The notes under the pieces: generated by a model
What the model was told of the DNA's origin: nothing
Database searches by the model: none
Seen by the model: the letters and a program-made list of their open reading frames with translations, nothing else
Assembly: GCF_029894425.1 (NCBI RefSeq)
Contig: NZ_JARXYJ010000001.1
Location: forward strand, 8,576,501 to 8,640,500
DNA length: 64,000 nt
From: Streptomyces sp. SAI-127
Lineage (GTDB): Bacteria; Actinomycetota; Actinomycetes; Streptomycetales; Streptomycetaceae
Reading direction: 5' to 3'
Translations under genes and position numbers: made by a program
Part shown: piece after piece, positions 8,411 to 17,308 of the stretch
Numbering within the stretch: the first letter of the stretch is position 1
How the letters are laid out: each line of letters begins with the position of its first letter

Positions 8411-10006
8411 ATGAGTGAACCGAAGACCGTCCTCCTCCGCCGTGGCGAGGTCCACAGCCCCGCCGACCCGTTCGCGACAGCGATGGTCGTGGAGCGGGGG
8501 CAGGTCGCCTGGGTGGGTTCGGAAGGGGCCGCGGACGCCTTCGCGGACGGCGTCGACGAGATCGTCGACCTGGACGGCGCCCTGGTCACCCCCGCGTTCA
8601 CCGACGCCCACGTCCACATCACGGCCACGGGCCTCGCCCTGACCGGCCTCGACCTCACCGGCGCCGCGTCCCTGGACGCGGCCCTGACGCTCGTACGGGA
8701 CTTCGCGGCCGCCCGCCCGAACGACCGCGTCCTGCTCGGTCACGGCTGGGACGCCGCCCGCTGGCCCGGCGGACGCCCGCCCACGCGCGCGGAGCTCGAC
8801 GAGGCGACAGATGGCCGCCCGCTGTATCTGAGCCGCATCGACGTCCACTCGGCGGTCGTGACGACGGCACTCCTCGACATGACGTCCCTGGGGCTCCTGG
8901 ACGGCCCTCTCACGGCCGACGCCCACCACGCCGTGCGCGCCACGGCACTCGGCTCCGTCACGCCCGCCCAGCGCACCGCGGCGCAGCGCGCCGCCCTCGC
9001 CCACGCCGCTTCCCTCGGCATCGGCACGCTTCACGAATGCGCAGGCCCCGAGATCTCCTCCGAGGACGACTTCACCGGGCTGCTGCGGCTCGCGAGCCAG
9101 GAGCCGGGCCCGCGGGTGGTCGGCTACTGGGCCGAGCGGGCCGAGGAAGGCGTTGCCAAGGCACGGCAGCTCGGTGCGCTCGGCGCCGCCGGAGACCTCT
9201 TCGTCGACGGCGCCCTCGGTTCCCACACGGCCTGCCTGCACGAGCCGTACACCGACGCCGACCACACCGGAATCGCCTACCTGGACGCCGCCGCCGTGGC
9301 CGACCATGTCACCGCCTGCACCGAGGCGGGCCTGCAGGCCGGCTTCCACGCGATCGGCGACGCGGCGGTGGGCGCCGTGGTCGAGGGCGTCCGCGCCGTC
9401 GCGGAGAAGCTCGGCCTCGCCCGCGTCCGTGCCGCCCGGCACCGCGTCGAGCACGTCGAGATGCTCACCCCCGAGGCCGTCGCCGCCTTCGCCGAGCTCG
9501 GTCTCACCGCCTCCGTCCAGCCCGCCTTCGACGCCCTGTGGGGCGGCGAGGACGGCATGTACGCCCGACGCCTGGGCCGGGAGCGGGCGAGCCGTCTGAA
9601 CCCCTTCGCGGCCCTCCTGCGCGCCGGTGTCCCGCTCGCCTTCGGCTCCGACAGCCCTGTCACCCCCCTCGACCCGTGGGGCACCCTCCGCGCGGCCGCC
9701 TTCCACCACACCCCCGAGCACCGCGTCTCCGTACGCGCCGCCTTCACCGCGCACACCCGCGGCGGCTGGCGGGCGATCGGCCGGGACGACGCGGGGGTCC
9801 TGGTGCCCGGTGCCCCCGCGGACTACGCCGTGTGGCGCACCGACGAACTGGTCGTGCAGGCCCCCGACGACCGGGTCTCCCGCTGGTCCACCGACCCTCG
9901 CTCCGGCACCCCCGGCCTGCCCGACCTGACGCCGGGCCGTGACCTCCCCGTCTGCCTGCGGACCGTGGTCGGCGGACGGACGGTCTTCGTACGGCCGGGC
10001 GAGTGA
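8411..10006 (+). CDS. Amidohydrolase (YtcJ/Amidohydro_3 family)
   Basis: 531 aa from ATG at 8411; the frame is open further upstream but that part runs antisense to and across other genes. Metal-dependent amidohydrolase signatures are present: TDAHVHITATG near the N-terminus (HxH), the downstream metal-ligand region GFHAIGDAAVGAVVEG, HRVEHVEM, and the catalytic Asp in FGSDSPVTPLDPWGTL. It probably hydrolyses an exocyclic amide or formamide in the cytoplasm; the substrate is not inferable. It follows the AsnC gene by 62 bp on the same strand. Confidence 0.9.
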   Translation: MSEPKTVLLRRGEVHSPADPFATAMVVERGQVAWVGSEGAADAFADGVDEIVDLDGALVTPAFTDAHVHITATGLALTGLDLTGAASLDAALTLVRDFAAARPNDRVLLGHGWDAARWPGGRPPTRAELDEATDGRPLYLSRIDVHSAVVTTALLDMTSLGLLDGPLTADAHHAVRATALGSVTPAQRTAAQRAALAHAASLGIGTLHECAGPEISSEDDFTGLLRLASQEPGPRVVGYWAERAEEGVAKARQLGALGAAGDLFVDGALGSHTACLHEPYTDADHTGIAYLDAAAVADHVTACTEAGLQAGFHAIGDAAVGAVVEGVRAVAEKLGLARVRAARHRVEHVEMLTPEAVAAFAELGLTASVQPAFDALWGGEDGMYARRLGRERASRLNPFAALLRAGVPLAFGSDSPVTPLDPWGTLRAAAFHHTPEHRVSVRAAFTAHTRGGWRAIGRDDAGVLVPGAPADYAVWRTDELVVQAPDDRVSRWSTDPRSGTPGLPDLTPGRDLPVCLRTVVGGRTVFVRPGE

Positions 10007-10557
10007 TCTCCGGGGGTGGCGCGGTACGGATCGCCCGCCGCAGCGCTGTCGCGCGACCTGCGCATCCTCCGCTCTGACCAGGGCGTTGGCGACAGACCTG
10101 CAGGTCAAACGACTGTTGACAGCCGACGGCAGGGGGCCGGTAGGTTCGGCCGGGTCCACCACCGGACGCCCGACCGGGGAATCTCCGCCCAGTCGTCGCA
10201 GCGCCGCTGGGTCAGGGACGGTGTACCGCACCGGAACACCGTCACTGGGAGCCAGGCCCAGCGCTCGCGCCACGGCGAGGGGACGTTCCGTCCGGCCGGG
10301 GAGGTGTGACCCGGGTGGGGCCCGGGCGCTCAGTAGACAACGGCTTTCGGTCGACCCGCAGCCAGCGGGCCCCAGGTCGGCCCGAAGAGCGCCGGGCCCC
10401 CATCCGCAGCGAGGGCTGCGATCCCGCCATAATGGCCGAAACTATTAGCCTTACCCCACTCTTGAGAAAACGACACCAGCATACGAACGCCTTGTCACGT
10501 CATCGCAGGCCGTGCGCACTATGGTGGACGCCTGCGGAATGACTCGAAGGGGCAGCA
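10007..10557. other. 551-bp gene-free region with a palindrome and orphan promoter
   Basis: No convincing coding sequence on either strand. GACCTGCAGGTC (10095-10106) is a perfect 12-bp palindrome. TTGACA (10116-10121) and TAGGTT (10141-10146), 19 bp apart, form a plus-strand promoter-like pair over 400 bp from the next start codon. CCCGGG-TGGGG-CCCGGG near 10310 could terminate a short transcript. TATGGT near 10519 is a possible -10 for ppm1. Confidence 0.5.
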
Positions 10558-11352
10558 GTGAACGACGGCGACGGGACCCTCACGGGCCAGGAGAGGCGAT
10601 TCGGCCCGCTCGGCACGGCGTTGGTGATCATTCCGACCTTCAACGAGGCGGAGAACATCAAGGCCATCGTCGGCCGGGTGCGCAAGGCCGTCCCGGAGGC
10701 GCACGTCCTCGTGGCCGACGACAACAGCCCTGACGGCACCGGCAAGCTCGCCGACGAACTGGCCGTCGAGGACGACCAGGTCCAGGTGCTGCACCGCAAG
10801 GGCAAGGAGGGCCTCGGCGCGGCCTATCTCGCGGGCTTCCACTGGGGCCTGGAGCACGGCTACGGCGTCCTGGTCGAGATGGACGCCGACGGCTCCCACC
10901 AGCCCGAGGAACTGCCCCGCCTGCTGACCGCCCTCAAGAACGCCGACCTGGTCCTCGGCTCCCGCTGGGTGCCCGGCGGCCGGGTCGTGAACTGGCCCAA
11001 GTCCCGCGAGTTCATCTCCCGCGGCGGCAGCCTCTACTCACGCGTGGCCCTCGACCTTCCGCTCCGTGACATCACCGGCGGCTACCGCGCCTTCCGCCGC
11101 GAGACCCTCGAGGGCCTCGGCCTCGACGACGTCGCCTCCCAGGGCTACTGCTTCCAGGTCGACCTCGCCCGCCGCGCGGTCAGGGCCGGTTACCACGTCG
11201 TCGAGGTGCCGATCACCTTCGTGGAGCGCGAACTCGGCGACTCCAAGATGAGCCGCGACATCCTCGTGGAGGCCCTGTGGCGGGTCACCACCTGGGGTGT
11301 GGGGGAGCGGGTCGGCCGGATCACGGCGCGGGGAAAGCGCGCACAGCCGTAG
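10558..11352 (+). CDS. ppm1: Polyprenol monophosphomannose synthase
   Basis: 264 aa from GTG at 10558 with AAGGGG 8 bp upstream. It is a GT2 dolichol-phosphate mannosyltransferase: VIIPTFNEAENI, then VADDNSPDGTGK and the metal-binding EMDADGSHQPEELPRLL, and SRWVPGG further on. It transfers mannose from GDP-mannose to polyprenyl phosphate at the membrane, feeding protein O-mannosylation. Unlike the mycobacterial fusion it has no apolipoprotein N-acyltransferase domain. The gene order ppm1-fxsA-rbpA is as I recall for S. coelicolor, where ppm1 is needed for phiC31 infection. Confidence 0.93.
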   Translation: MNDGDGTLTGQERRFGPLGTALVIIPTFNEAENIKAIVGRVRKAVPEAHVLVADDNSPDGTGKLADELAVEDDQVQVLHRKGKEGLGAAYLAGFHWGLEHGYGVLVEMDADGSHQPEELPRLLTALKNADLVLGSRWVPGGRVVNWPKSREFISRGGSLYSRVALDLPLRDITGGYRAFRRETLEGLGLDDVASQGYCFQVDLARRAVRAGYHVVEVPITFVERELGDSKMSRDILVEALWRVTTWGVGERVGRITARGKRAQP

Positions 11353-11424
11353 TGCCACGGCCTCACAGCCGCGGCTGATCGTCCCCTTATCCCGTGCTGA
11401 GCCGCACCCAGGCACACTGGACGT

Positions 11425-11991
11425 ATGACGACAGGCGCTCCGACTCCCACGTACCCCGCCCGGCCCCGCCGCTCCCGAATGCGCACCTTCCTGCCGCTGG
11501 GCCTCGCCGCCTGGCTGGTGCTGGAGATCTGGCTGCTGACCGTGGTCGCGGGCGCGGCGAGCGGATTCGCGGTGTTCCTGCTGCTGGTCGCGGGCTTCGT
11601 GGTCGGCTCGGTGGTGATCAAGCGGGCCGGCCGCCGCGCCTTCCAGAACCTGAACGAGGCGCTCCAGCGGGGCGGGGCCCCCTCGAGCTCCGGCAGCAGT
11701 GGCAACGGCCTGATGATGCTGGGCGGCCTGCTCCTGATGATCCCCGGCCTGATCTCCGACGCCGTGGGCCTGCTCCTGCTGATCCCGCCGGTCCAGAAGG
11801 CCATCGGCCGGTACGCCGAGCGCACCTTCGACCGCAAGCTGCGCGAGGCCGGTCCGGGCACTCTGGGTGGTGCCTTCCAGCAGGCCCGTATGCAGCGCCC
11901 GGACGGCAAGGTGGTCCAGGGCGAGGTCATCGTCCGGGAGGAGCCGGGCGACGACACCCCGCAGGAGCCACGACCGCCGCTCACGCGCTGA
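11425..11991 (+). CDS. fxsA: FxsA-family membrane protein
   Basis: 188 aa from ATG at 11425. Hydrophobic segments at about residues 25-43 and 48-67, then a re-entrant GLLLMIPGLISDAVGLLLLIPP segment at about 96-120, are the FxsA hallmarks; the tail is polar and probably disordered. In E. coli FxsA overexpression blocks F-plasmid exclusion of T7; its normal job is unclear. It follows ppm1 by 72 bp and is closed by a very strong hairpin. Confidence 0.88.
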   Translation: MTTGAPTPTYPARPRRSRMRTFLPLGLAAWLVLEIWLLTVVAGAASGFAVFLLLVAGFVVGSVVIKRAGRRAFQNLNEALQRGGAPSSSGSSGNGLMMLGGLLLMIPGLISDAVGLLLLIPPVQKAIGRYAERTFDRKLREAGPGTLGGAFQQARMQRPDGKVVQGEVIVREEPGDDTPQEPRPPLTR

Positions 11992-12019
11992 GCGGTCGCG
12001 GGCAGCCGAGGGCAGCACA

Positions 12020-12062
12020 AACCGCGGGCGCGGTACGTGAATCACGTACCGCGCCCGCGGTT
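12020..12062. terminator. Very strong bidirectional hairpin between fxsA and rbpA
   Basis: Perfect 21-bp arms (12020-12040 and 12042-12062) around a single A, GC-rich, between two convergent genes. Confidence 0.85.
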
Positions 12063-12085
12063 ACTTGTATGCGCTGTGTTCCCGC

Positions 12086-12460
12086 TCAGGCCGACTTGCG
12101 GCTGTCCCGGGGATGAACAGCGATGTTCATCGCGCCGGAACGCAGAACCGCCAGACGCTCCTCGAGGACCTCTTCGAGTTCCTCTCGTGTGCGTCGTTCC
12201 ATCAGCATGTCCCAGTGCGTACGCGCGGGCTTGGCCTTCTTCTCTTCAGGGCCGTCGCCGTCCACGAGGAGTGCCTGGGCCCCGCAGACCTTGCACTCCC
12301 ACTCCGGCGGGATCTCCGCCTCGACCGAGAAGGGCATCTCAAACCGATGGCCCTTCTCGCATGCGTACTCCACGGCCTGGCGCGGGGCCAGGTCGATGCC
12401 GCGGTCCGTCTCGTAGCTGGTCACCACGAGGCGCGTGCCGCGAAGAGCTCGCTCACTCAT
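12086..12460 (-). CDS. rbpA: RNA polymerase-binding protein RbpA
   Basis: 124 aa, the length of S. coelicolor RbpA. It binds RNA polymerase with the primary sigma factor and stabilises promoter complexes. The zinc-site residues Cys34, His38, Cys56 and Cys59 are present, followed by the basic linker and the C-terminal sigma-interaction domain (THWDMLMERRTREELEEVLEERL). A perfect SigR-type promoter lies 62 bp upstream, consistent with the known disulphide-stress induction of rbpA. Confidence 0.97.
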   Translation of the reverse strand: MSERALRGTRLVVTSYETDRGIDLAPRQAVEYACEKGHRFEMPFSVEAEIPPEWECKVCGAQALLVDGDGPEEKKAKPARTHWDMLMERRTREELEEVLEERLAVLRSGAMNIAVHPRDSRKSA

Positions 12461-12521
12461 GAATCGTGCCTCCCGGGCTTGTCGCCCACAGGACAGGTGT
12501 CGCTGTCGTCGTCATCCGGTC

Positions 12522-12547
12522 AACGTCCGGTCGGCGGTAAAGATTCC
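12522..12547 (-). promoter_or_regulatory. SigR-type promoter of rbpA
   Basis: Minus strand: GGAAT (12547-12543), 18 bp, then GTT (12524-12522), an exact fit to the SigR consensus GGAAT-N18-GTT. Confidence 0.8.
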
Positions 12548-12620
12548 CGTTCCGGGTCCCGTCCCGGGCAATGCATCGCCGTCGTAGCCGCCCCTTGTTG
12601 TACCCACCAGTGCCCGGTTT

Positions 12621-12644
12621 GTCACATCTGCTGGCAGATGTGAC
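12621..12644. repeat. 24-bp near-perfect palindrome between MFS gene and rbpA
   Basis: GTCACATCTGC and GCAGATGTGAC form 11-bp arms around TG. It lies 84 bp after the MFS stop and 75 bp upstream of the rbpA SigR box, so it may terminate the MFS transcript or be an operator. Confidence 0.6.
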
Positions 12645-12727
12645 CCAGCGTTTCAGCATCTTTGACGCGCAGTAACGGTACGCCTGGCAGGCCAAACGCG
12701 TACACTACAGCGCTTTGGTGTTGAACG

Positions 12728-14083
12728 CTAAATCCTTTCGGGTACGGGATTGCCCGCGTCGCTGATCGCCCGCCGCACCGGAACCCGTGCGAGCAGGGCG
12801 AATCCGATGACGAAGAAGGCCACCAGCGAGATGATCGCGTCCCGATAACTTCCGGTCAGCTGGTAGGTGATCCCGAACAGGAGCGGGCCCAGCCAGCTCA
12901 TGCCGCGGTCGCTCATCTCGTACGCCGAGAAGTATTCGGCCTCTTTGCCGGGCGGGACGAGATGCGAGAACAGCGAGCGGGACAGGGCCTGGCTGCCGCC
13001 GAGGACGAGTCCGATACCGGAAGCCAGGACGAAGAACCACACGGGTGCGCCGGCGGGCAGGAAGTATCCCGCGCCCAGGATCACCGCCCAGGCGACCAGG
13101 GATCCGAGGATCGTGCGCTTGGCCCCGTACACCCGGGCGAGCCGGCCGAGCGCCAGCGCCCCCGCCACGGCGAGCACCTGGACCAGGAGCACGGCCGCGA
13201 TGAGCGTCGACTGCCCGAGACCCAGCTCTTCCGAGCCGTAGATCGACGCCTGGGAGATCACGGTCTGGATGCCGTCGTTGTAGACGAGGTACGCGAGCAG
13301 GAAGGCGAGGGTGAGCGGGTGGCGGCGCATGCCGCGGACGGTGGCCGCCAGCTGCCGGAAGCCGGGTGCGGTCGCTTCCGCCGGTCCTTCTTCGAGGGAG
13401 CGGCGATCCCGCAGCCGTCGTAGCGGGATCAACGCGAAGGCGCCCCACCACAGCCCGGCCGAGGCCAGACAGATGCGGACCGCGGCGCTCTCGGAGAGGC
13501 CGAAGGAGTCGTGGCCCGTGTAGAGAACGAGGTTCGCGACCAGGACCAGGGCGCCCGCCGCGTAGCCGAAGGCCCAGCCCTTGGAGGAGACGGCGTCGCG
13601 TTCCTCGGGCGGGGCGATCTGCGGGAGGTAGGAGTTGTAGAGCATGGTGCCGACCGCCGCCGCGGCGTTCGCGACGACCAGCAGGACCCCGCCGAGGAGA
13701 TACCGGTCGCCGCCGAGGAAGAACATGCCCGTCGTCGCGGCGGCCCCGGTGTAGGCGGCGGCCGCCAGGAGCGGCTTCTTACGGCCGCTGCGGTCGGCGG
13801 CGGCCCCCACCAGGGGCATCACCAGCACGGCCACGATCACCGACAGGGACACCGAGTAGGCGAAGAAGGAGCCGGCCCGCACCGGGACGCCCAGCGGATG
13901 GACGTAGCCGTCCGGATCCGCCGCGTTCTTGGCGACCGACGTCAGATAGGGGCCGAGGAACACGGTGAGTACGCTCGTCGAGTAGACGGAGCACGCCCAG
14001 TCGTAGAAGTACCAGCCGCGCTGCTCGCGCCGCCGGTCGGCGGCCTCGTCCGCCGAGCCCGCCCGCACGGTGTCGGTGCCCAC
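12728..14083 (-). CDS. MFS transporter, Atg22/UMF1 type
   Basis: 451 aa from GTG at 14083. Around twelve hydrophobic segments; WYFYDWACSVYSTSVLTVFLGPYL at the N-terminus is the signature of the UMF1/Atg22-like branch, and GAAADRSGRKKPLLA is the MFS loop 2-3 motif. Fungal relatives export amino acids from vacuoles; bacterial substrates are not known. It lies 54 bp upstream of the GDPD gene's stop and on the same strand, so the two and the yczE gene may be cotranscribed. Confidence 0.88.
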   Translation of the reverse strand: MGTDTVRAGSADEAADRRREQRGWYFYDWACSVYSTSVLTVFLGPYLTSVAKNAADPDGYVHPLGVPVRAGSFFAYSVSLSVIVAVLVMPLVGAAADRSGRKKPLLAAAAYTGAAATTGMFFLGGDRYLLGGVLLVVANAAAAVGTMLYNSYLPQIAPPEERDAVSSKGWAFGYAAGALVLVANLVLYTGHDSFGLSESAAVRICLASAGLWWGAFALIPLRRLRDRRSLEEGPAEATAPGFRQLAATVRGMRRHPLTLAFLLAYLVYNDGIQTVISQASIYGSEELGLGQSTLIAAVLLVQVLAVAGALALGRLARVYGAKRTILGSLVAWAVILGAGYFLPAGAPVWFFVLASGIGLVLGGSQALSRSLFSHLVPPGKEAEYFSAYEMSDRGMSWLGPLLFGITYQLTGSYRDAIISLVAFFVIGFALLARVPVRRAISDAGNPVPERI

Positions 14084-14137
14084 CCGTGCCCTCGCTTCCC
14101 CGTGAAGGTGCCGTACGCGGCCCGGGGACGGGACGGG

Positions 14138-14905
14138 TCAGACCCAGACGCCCCGCTCCTCCATGACCTTGCGCAGTGTGTCGATGTGATCGGTCATGAT
14201 GCCATCGACGCCCAGGTCCAGAAGCCGGTGCATGCGATCCGGTTCGTTGATGGTCCACACGTGCACCTGCAGCCCGCGCGCGTGGGCGGCGCGCACGAAG
14301 CGGTGGTCGACCACCTGGATGCCGGACTGGGTCTCGGGCACCTGCGCGGCGACGGCCGAGCGGCGCAGTGCCGCCGGAACTCCCCACGAGCGCAGCCGCA
14401 GGTTCAGCACACCCCGGGTGCCGTACGACGTCGCCAGGCGCGGTCCGGCCAGCCGCTGGGCGCGCATCACCCGCGCCTCGGAGAAGGAGCCGACGCAGAC
14501 GCGGTCCCAGGTGCCGGTGCGCTCGATGAGGTCCAGAAGCGGCTGGAGGGCGGGCCCGGCCTTGATGTCGATGTTCCAGCGGGCCTCGGGGAAGGTCTCC
14601 AGGAGCTCCTCGAACAGCGGCACCGGTTCCTTGCCCGCCACACGCGCGTGCCGTACGTCCGCCCAGGGCAGGTCGGCTATCCGGCCCGCCCCGTCGGTCA
14701 CCCGGTCCAGGGTCGCGTCGTGGAAGGCGACCAGCTTGCCGTCCGCGGTGGAGTGGACGTCGGTCTCCAGATACCGGTAGCCCGCCTCGACCGCCCGCCG
14801 GAACTGGAACGCGGTGTTCTCCAGACCGTCCGCCGCCCCGCCCCGGTGGGCGAAGGGGATGGGGCCGGGATGGTCGAGGTAGGGGTGCCGTATCCGCGAG
14901 GTCAC
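14138..14905 (-). CDS. Glycerophosphodiester phosphodiesterase
   Basis: 255 aa from GTG at 14905, which overlaps the stop of the upstream yczE-like gene as GTGA. GDPD hallmarks are in order: FAHRGGAADGLENT (catalytic His and metal Glu), LETDVHSTADGKLVAFHD, and the C-terminal VHVWTINEPDRMHRLLDLGVDGIMTD. It cleaves glycerophosphodiesters to glycerol-3-phosphate and an alcohol. There is no signal peptide, so it acts in the cytoplasm. Confidence 0.92.
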   Translation of the reverse strand: MTSRIRHPYLDHPGPIPFAHRGGAADGLENTAFQFRRAVEAGYRYLETDVHSTADGKLVAFHDATLDRVTDGAGRIADLPWADVRHARVAGKEPVPLFEELLETFPEARWNIDIKAGPALQPLLDLIERTGTWDRVCVGSFSEARVMRAQRLAGPRLATSYGTRGVLNLRLRSWGVPAALRRSAVAAQVPETQSGIQVVDHRFVRAAHARGLQVHVWTINEPDRMHRLLDLGVDGIMTDHIDTLRKVMEERGVWV

Positions 14906-15591
14906 GGACGCAGTATCGCTCCCCGCGGTTGCCCTGTGGCAACGACCGTGCTGCCGTCGGATGCCGGGGGGACGGCGAATATGCGGAGGAAGAGCTGGGC
15001 GAGTGGGCCGATGGACACCGCGTAGAGGACGGTCCCGATGCCGATGGTGCCGCCGAGGACGAATCCCGTGACCACGACAGCCACTTCGATCGCGGTCCGC
15101 ATCAGCCGGATCGAGCGTCCCGTCCGCCGGTGCAGCCCGGTCATGAGACCGTCCCTGGGGCCCGGACCGAAGCGGGCGGCGATATAGAGGCCGGTGGCCA
15201 CGCCGTTGAGGACGATGCCGGCCAGCAGGAGAGGAATCCGTACGGCGAGACCGTGCGCCTCGGGGACCGCGGCGAGGGTGGCGTCCATGGCGATGCCGAC
15301 CACGAAGACGTTGGAGACCGTGCCGAGGCCCGGCCGCTGACGCAGCGGGATCCACAGGAGCAGTACCGCCGCGCCCACGATGATCGAGACGACACCGATG
15401 GACAGGCCCGTCAGCTCGGCGAGGCCCTGGTGCAGCACGCCCCAGGGCTCCAGGCCCAGGCCCGCCTCGACGAGCAGCGCCGAGCTGGCCCCGTAGAGGG
15501 CGAGTCCGACGTACAGCTGGATCAACCGTCGTCCGAGACGGCTCTGCGTGGACAAGGCGGGTCCCCCTGTGGTGGTAGTGGCCTGATGCAT
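14902..15591 (-). CDS. YczE-like integral membrane protein
   Basis: About 229 aa with five or more hydrophobic segments (ALYGASSALLVEAGLGLEPW, VVSIIVGAAVLLLW, LAGIVLNGVATGLYIAARFG and TAIEVAVVVTGFVLGG). The ATG at 15591 is used here; a TTG at 15555 behind AGGGGGA is an equally good start and would remove 12 residues. The family is commonly encoded divergently from a MocR regulator (YczR), exactly as here. The transported compound is unknown. Its stop overlaps the GDPD start by 4 bp. Confidence 0.8.
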   Translation of the reverse strand: MHQATTTTGGPALSTQSRLGRRLIQLYVGLALYGASSALLVEAGLGLEPWGVLHQGLAELTGLSIGVVSIIVGAAVLLLWIPLRQRPGLGTVSNVFVVGIAMDATLAAVPEAHGLAVRIPLLLAGIVLNGVATGLYIAARFGPGPRDGLMTGLHRRTGRSIRLMRTAIEVAVVVTGFVLGGTIGIGTVLYAVSIGPLAQLFLRIFAVPPASDGSTVVATGQPRGAILRP

Positions 15592-15655
15592 GACACCCTG
15601 TGGCTTGGGATGACACACCATCCATGGCCAATTCGGGGAAGGTGGACTGATTTCA

Positions 15656-17155
15656 GTGGCGCAGTGGACCTCGGCGGTGGGTGCGGCGCAGCTCGCCCGG
15701 CTGCTCAACTCCCAGCAGGACCGTCCGGCGGGCCCCGGCACGCGCCGCCCGCCGGCCTACCGCGCGCTCGCCGACGGCATCCGCCTGCTGGTCCTGGAGG
15801 GCCGTGTCCCGGTGGCCGCCCGCCTGCCCGCGGAACGCGAACTGGCCCTCTCCCTGTCCGTCAGCCGTACGACCGTGGCGGCGGCCTACGAGGCGCTGCG
15901 GGCCGAGGGTTTCCTGGAGTCCCGGCGCGGCGCGGGCAGCTGGACGGCGGTCCCGGCCGGCAATCCCCTCCCGGCGCGCGGCCTCGAGCCCCTCCCGCCC
16001 GAGGCCCTCGGCTCGATGATCGACCTTGGCTGCGCGGCACTGCCCGCGCCGGAGCCGTGGCTGACGCGGGCGGTGCAGGGTGCCCTGGAGGAACTGCCGC
16101 CGTACGCCCATACGCACGGCGACTACCCGGCGGGCCTTCCGGCCCTGCGGACGATGATCGCCGAGCGGTACACCGCGCGCGGAATCCCGACGATGCCCGA
16201 GCAGATCATGGTCACGACCGGGGCGATGGGCGCGATCGACGCCATCTGCCATCTGTTCGGCGGCCGGGGTGAGCGCATCGCGGTGGAGTCCCCCTCCTAC
16301 GCGAACATCCTTCAGCTGATGCGGGAGGCGGGCGCCCGGCTCGTGCCCGTCGCGATGGCGGAGGGGCTGACCGGCTGGGACGTGGACCGCTGGCGGCAGG
16401 TGCTGCGGGACGCGGCGCCGCGGATCGCCTACGTCGTCGCCGACTTCCACAATCCGACCGGTGCGCTGGCCGACGAGGACCAGCGGCGGCGGCTGGTGGA
16501 GGCGGCAAGGTCCGCCGGGACCGTGCTGGTGGCCGACGAGACGATGACCGAGCTGTGGCTGGACGAGGACGTCTCGATGCCGCGGCAGGTGTGCGCGTTC
16601 GACCCGGCCGGCTCGACCGTGGTCACCGTCGGCTCGGCCAGCAAGGCGTTCTGGGCGGGGATGCGGATCGGGTGGGTGCGGGCGGCGCCGGACGTGATCC
16701 GCAGCCTGGTCGCCGCGCGCGCCTATGCCGACCTGGGCACGCCGGTGCTGGAGCAGCTGGCCGTGAACTGGCTGTTCAGCACCGGGGGGTGGGAGCAGGC
16801 CGTGGAACTGCGGCGCGGACAGGCCCGGGAGAACCGGGACGCGCTGGTGGCGGCGATGCGCAGGGAGCTGCCGTCATGGGAGTTCGAGGTGCCGCAGGGT
16901 GGCCTGACGCTGTGGGTGCGGGCCGGGGGGCTGTCCGGCTCGCGCCTGGCGGAGGTGGGCGAGCGGGTGGGCGTAAGGGTGCCGTCAGGACCGCGGTTCG
17001 GGGTCGACGGGGCCTTCGAGGGCTATGTGCGGCTGCCGTTCACCGTCGGGGGAGCGGTGGCCGACGAGGCCGCGGCGCGGCTGGCTGCGGCGGCGCGGGT
17101 CGTGGAGAGCGGCGGGTCCGGGGGCGGGGAGGCGCCGCGTACGTTCGTTGCGTGA
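15656..17155 (+). CDS. MocR-type GntR regulator (YczR-like), PLP-binding
   Basis: 499 aa from GTG at 15656. The N-terminal winged helix (LPAERELALSLSVSRTTVAAAY, about residues 56-77) is joined to a full aminotransferase-like domain. DFHNPTGALADEDQRRRLV and the PLP-lysine region VTVGSASKAFWAGMRIGWVR are evident. MocR proteins sense PLP-linked or amino metabolites and typically control the divergent gene, here yczE. GGGATGACACACCATCC around 15607-15623, between the two, is a possible operator. Confidence 0.92.
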   Translation: MAQWTSAVGAAQLARLLNSQQDRPAGPGTRRPPAYRALADGIRLLVLEGRVPVAARLPAERELALSLSVSRTTVAAAYEALRAEGFLESRRGAGSWTAVPAGNPLPARGLEPLPPEALGSMIDLGCAALPAPEPWLTRAVQGALEELPPYAHTHGDYPAGLPALRTMIAERYTARGIPTMPEQIMVTTGAMGAIDAICHLFGGRGERIAVESPSYANILQLMREAGARLVPVAMAEGLTGWDVDRWRQVLRDAAPRIAYVVADFHNPTGALADEDQRRRLVEAARSAGTVLVADETMTELWLDEDVSMPRQVCAFDPAGSTVVTVGSASKAFWAGMRIGWVRAAPDVIRSLVAARAYADLGTPVLEQLAVNWLFSTGGWEQAVELRRGQARENRDALVAAMRRELPSWEFEVPQGGLTLWVRAGGLSGSRLAEVGERVGVRVPSGPRFGVDGAFEGYVRLPFTVGGAVADEAAARLAAAARVVESGGSGGGEAPRTFVA

Positions 17156-17222
17156 ACGGAGCGGGCGGCTGGTCGCGGTGGTCGCAGCCTCGGCACTGTG
17201 CGAGTGACGGTAACCGCACCTG

Positions 17223-17274
17223 CCCAGGGGCGCGGGGAACTGCGCGATCAGCCCCCACGCACCCGCAGCCGCCC
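17223..17274 (+). repeat. Dispersed Streptomyces intergenic repeat, copy 1
   Basis: Contains CCAGGGGCGCGGGGAACTGC followed by CGCGATCAGCCCCCACGCAC. This matches a short repeat I know from the 3' regions of many Streptomyces genes. It lies between two convergent genes. Confidence 0.6.
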
Positions 17275-17308
17275 GACAACCGCTGAGAGCCAGGGCAACC
17301 GCTGAGGG

